From contig JABFWJ010000250.1 of NCBI GenBank assembly GCA_013362295.1, forward strand, positions 1-8,156: DNA of 8,156 nt. The letters run 5' to 3'. The notes beneath the pieces are model-generated. The model saw only the letters and a list, made by a program, of their open reading frames with translations. It made no database searches and was not told the origin of the DNA. The position numbers were made by a program, and so were the translations under genes. This DNA comes from Thermoleophilia bacterium (GTDB taxonomy: Bacteria > Actinomycetota > Thermoleophilia > Gaiellales > Gaiellaceae). Positions 5,794 to 8,156 of the stretch are shown in pieces (positions within the stretch are counted from its first letter, which is position 1; every line of letters starts with the position of its first letter).

Positions 5794-7323
5794 TTGGCGC
5801 GCACACCGCTGGCGCATGCGGTCGAGGAAGCCGTCGGACGGATCGCAGACGAAGACGCACGGACGACCCGACGCGGGTTTCTGAAGGGAGCGGGCGCGAC
5901 GGTCGCGGGAGCGACGCTGCTCGGGCGGCTCGCCGAGCCGGCTCGGGCCGCGCTGCCGCCCGGAATGCGCGTCGTCGTCGTCGGAGCAGGGCTCGCCGGT
6001 CTCGTCTGCGCGTACCGGCTCCGGCAGGCCGGATTCGCCGCGCAGGTGTTCGAGGCGTCGGGGCGCGTCGGCGGGCGCTGCTTCACCGGCCGCGGCGACT
6101 TCGCCGAGGGCCAGATCTACGAGCACGGCGGTGAGCTGATCGACAGCGGTCACATCGACCTGAAGCAGCTCGCCGGCGAGCTCGGTTTCACGCTCGACAA
6201 CCTGTTGCAGGCCGAGACCAACGGCACCGAGCAGCTCGGCTACTTCTTCGGCAAGCAGTACACCTTCGCGCAGATGACCGACGACCTGAAGGTGATCTGG
6301 CAGCAGATCCATTCCGACACCAGTGCGGCGGGTTATCCGACGCTCTACAACTCGTCCACGACCCGCGGACGGCAGCTCGACCAGATGTCGCTGTACCAGT
6401 GGATCGAGACGTTCGTGCCGGGCGGCCACGGCTCGCCGCTCGGCCGGCTGCTCGACGTCGCCTACAACATCGAGTACGGCGCCGAGACGACGGCGCAGAG
6501 CTCGCTGAACATGCTCTACCTGCTCGGCTTCGTCGGCCCGGGGCAATTCCGGACCTTCGGCAAGTCGAACGAGAAGTTCCATGTCCACGGCGGGAACGAC
6601 CAGATCGCCACGGCGCTCGCCGCCAAGCTCGGCTCGCAGATCACTGCCAACACGCCGCTGACGGCGATCCAGCTGAACAACGACGGCACGTACACGCTGA
6701 CGTTCGCGAACGGAGCGGGGTCGATCACGCGAATCGCGGACCACGTCGTGCTCGCGATCCCGTTCTCGCTGTTGCGCGCCGTCGACTTCTCGAGGGCCGG
6801 CTTCAACCAGGTCAAGACGATCGCGATCAACGAGCTCGCCATGGGCACGAACTCGAAGGTGCACCTGCAGTTCGGCTCGCGTTTCTGGCGCGAGCAGGGC
6901 TGCACGGGCGAGACGTATTCGGATCGCGGCTACCAGAACACGTGGGAGGTCACGCGCGCGCAGCCCGGCACGAGCGGGATCCTCTCGTGGTACACGGGCG
7001 GCGACCCCGGCGTCGCGGTCGGCAGCGGCACGCCGCAGCAGCAGGCGAAGACCTTCCTCAGGCAGATCGAGCCCGTGCTCCCCGGCGCCACGACGAGCTG
7101 GAACGGTCGGGTCGTCCGCGATTTCTGGACCGGCTACGAGTGGACGAAGGGCTCGTACTCCTACTGGAAGGTCGGGCAGTACACCCGCTTCTCCGGCGCC
7201 GAGAAGGAACGGAGCGGCAACTGCCACTTCGCGGGCGAGCACACCTCGCAGGACTTCCAGGGCTACCTGAACGGCGCGGTCGAGACCGGCCAGCGCGCTG
7301 CGTCCGAGATCCTCAAGCCGTAG
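5794..7323 (+). CDS. Tat-exported FAD-dependent amine oxidase
   Basis: A 509-residue flavoprotein oxidase of the monoamine/L-amino-acid oxidase superfamily, expected to oxidise an amine to imine/aldehyde with H2O2 formation. The N terminus has a twin-arginine signal: TTRRGFLKG (24-32, R26-R27), a hydrophobic stretch, then AEPARA before the mature part, so it should be folded with FAD and exported. The FAD-binding Rossmann motif is VVVVGAGLAGL (60-70) with E87 at the end of the second strand and RVGGR at 91-95. EHGGELID is at 110-117. The C-terminal FAD motif FAGEHTS (479-485) precedes the closing helix QGYLNGAVETGQRAASEIL. The length is usual for the family. The TTG start is supported by AGGAGGT 5 bases upstream. 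A 45-bp gap separates it from the glycosyltransferase gene, so it may be a separate unit. The substrate cannot be read from the sequence; polyamines, aromatic amines and amino acids are all possible. Confidence 0.93.
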   Translation: MARTPLAHAVEEAVGRIADEDARTTRRGFLKGAGATVAGATLLGRLAEPARAALPPGMRVVVVGAGLAGLVCAYRLRQAGFAAQVFEASGRVGGRCFTGRGDFAEGQIYEHGGELIDSGHIDLKQLAGELGFTLDNLLQAETNGTEQLGYFFGKQYTFAQMTDDLKVIWQQIHSDTSAAGYPTLYNSSTTRGRQLDQMSLYQWIETFVPGGHGSPLGRLLDVAYNIEYGAETTAQSSLNMLYLLGFVGPGQFRTFGKSNEKFHVHGGNDQIATALAAKLGSQITANTPLTAIQLNNDGTYTLTFANGAGSITRIADHVVLAIPFSLLRAVDFSRAGFNQVKTIAINELAMGTNSKVHLQFGSRFWREQGCTGETYSDRGYQNTWEVTRAQPGTSGILSWYTGGDPGVAVGSGTPQQQAKTFLRQIEPVLPGATTSWNGRVVRDFWTGYEWTKGSYSYWKVGQYTRFSGAEKERSGNCHFAGEHTSQDFQGYLNGAVETGQRAASEILKP

Positions 7324-7326
7324 CGA

Positions 7327-8073
7327 CTACTGAGAGCGGATCGAGTCGGCGAAGCCGGCGTCCGGCGCGTGCACGTTGAGGACGCGCGCCGGACGCCCAT
7401 CGGCCGAGCGGAAGCCGTGACGTGTCCCGGGCGGCGCGGCGAAGAACTCCCCCGAGTGCAGCACGACCGACTCCTCGCCGAGCGCGAACTCGACCGCGCC
7501 GTCGGCGACGTAGAACGAATCGGCGTGGTCGTCGTGCTCGTGCGGCGGCACCTCGAACGATGCGTCGAACTCGATCTCGACGAGCGAGAGCTGGGGGAGC
7601 TCGAACCGGATCGTGACGACGCGATTGTCGCGCTCGAAGCGCTCCCCGGCCCCTGCGAGCGCGACGACCGGCTCGCCGCCGGGCGCCTCATCCGGCGGAT
7701 GTTGGTCGTAGTCCGCCGGATCGGTGGGCCGGCCGGCGTACTGCCGCCGCAGGTACTCGACGATTCGGCGCGTCGGCGCGTGCATGTTGAGGAGCCGCAC
7801 CGGGCCGGGCGGCAGGTTGTTGAAGCCGTGGACGACACCCGGCGGCACCGCGACGGCGTCCCCCGGCGCGAGGGTCAGGGAGTCGCCGGCGGTGAGAATC
7901 TCGAGCTCGCCTTCGAGCACCACGAACGCGTCGACGTGCGCCGCGTGGAAGTGGCGGTCGGCACCCGGCGTCCCGCCGCGGCGCAGGAACGCGAATGCCG
8001 CGAGCTCGCCGAGGTCCGCGAGCACCTCGGTGCGCGATCCTGGCCGCTCCAGTACCTCGAGCACGCCCGGCAC
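7327..8073 (-). CDS. Two-domain cupin protein (bicupin)
   Basis: About 248 residues with two cupin barrels. Domain 1 has HFHAAHVDAF (41-50) and GDAVAVPPGVVHGFNN (71-86), giving likely metal ligands H41, H43, H46 or D48, and H82. Domain 2 has HEHDDHADSF (178-187) and GEFFAAPPGTRHGF (208-221), giving H178, H180, H183 or D185, and H219. Each barrel is followed by a similar N-x-HAP sequence (NMHAP and NVHAP), showing an internal duplication. Bicupins include dioxygenases, isomerases and small-molecule binders; no specific reaction can be assigned. No signal peptide is seen. The start is uncertain: GTG at 8073 (one base after the upstream stop, with a GGTGGA-like stretch before it), GTG at 8064, or GTG at 8115, which would overlap the neighbour by 41 bp. 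It converges with the amine oxidase gene, with 3 bp between the stops. Confidence 0.9.
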   Translation of the reverse strand: MPGVLEVLERPGSRTEVLADLGELAAFAFLRRGGTPGADRHFHAAHVDAFVVLEGELEILTAGDSLTLAPGDAVAVPPGVVHGFNNLPPGPVRLLNMHAPTRRIVEYLRRQYAGRPTDPADYDQHPPDEAPGGEPVVALAGAGERFERDNRVVTIRFELPQLSLVEIEFDASFEVPPHEHDDHADSFYVADGAVEFALGEESVVLHSGEFFAAPPGTRHGFRSADGRPARVLNVHAPDAGFADSIRSQ

Positions 8074-8074
8074 G

Positions 8075-8156
8075 CTAGTCGACTTCCACCCGCACGGCCG
8101 TGCAGCTCGTCGCACGGCCCTCCGCGTCGCATTCGACGAGCGCGCCCTCGAGCCGC
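8075..8156 (-). CDS. C-terminal end of an unrecognised protein (rest outside the window)
   Basis: On the minus strand an open frame enters from the window edge and ends at a TAG (8077-8075). The visible 26 codons read RLEGALVECDAEGRATSC and then TAVRVEVD, a plausible strand-rich C terminus with two cysteines. The stop lies one base before the preferred GTG of the cupin gene, the tight head-to-tail junction seen throughout this window, which supports a real upstream gene in the same operon. Too short to assign a family. Confidence 0.55.
   Translation of the reverse strand, partial: RLEGALVECDAEGRATSCTAVRVEVD

Noticed and set aside
5137..7242. A minus-strand open frame of about 700 codons opposite the amine oxidase gene
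   Set aside because: Its translation is Arg/Glu/Val-rich without motifs, and the plus strand encodes a complete FAD oxidase. GC-rich third positions remove stops on the opposite strand.

Overview
This is a compact, very GC-rich, gene-dense bacterial window with strong G/C preference at third codon positions. GTG and TTG starts are common and most genes are packed head-to-tail with overlaps or gaps of a few bases. One gene appears to have a leaderless start just downstream of a TANNNT-type -10 box. Together with the gene families present, this suggests a high-GC actinobacterium, possibly of the Thermoleophilia (Gaiellales/Solirubrobacterales) type. The lineage is inferred from style and not proven. 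I see no RNA genes, CRISPR array, insertion sequence, phage gene or toxin-antitoxin pair.

Layout. Positions 2-253 hold the C-terminal end of an unrecognised membrane protein. It is followed without a gap by an alkaline-phosphatase-superfamily phosphodiesterase (254-1507), a protein-L-isoaspartate O-methyltransferase (pcm, 1485-2132) and a small PRC-barrel-like protein (2157-2489). These four plus-strand genes look like one transcription unit. The 3' end of pcm carries three 15-bp tandem repeats that run exactly to the stop codon.

A second plus-strand unit begins at 2518 with a GtrA-family membrane protein that has its own promoter-like element. It continues with two polytopic GT-C/GT87-like membrane glycosyltransferases (2925-4649 and 4624-5748), all with overlapping ends. 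The natural reading is a lipid-linked sugar module. GtrA-type proteins are linked to translocation of polyprenyl-phosphate sugars, and GT-C enzymes use such donors on the outer face of the membrane. The glycan made is unknown.

Next is a Tat-exported flavin amine oxidase (5794-7323) with a strong Shine-Dalgarno sequence and a TTG start. It meets, tail to tail with only 3 bp between, a minus-strand two-domain cupin protein (7327-8073). Upstream of the cupin on the minus strand, the last codons of another gene run off the window edge (8075-8156).

No clear new defence or mobile system is visible. The points most worth a second look are the GtrA/glycosyltransferase cassette with its unusual exported N-terminal domain, the in-frame repeat at the end of pcm, and the Tat amine oxidase of unknown substrate.
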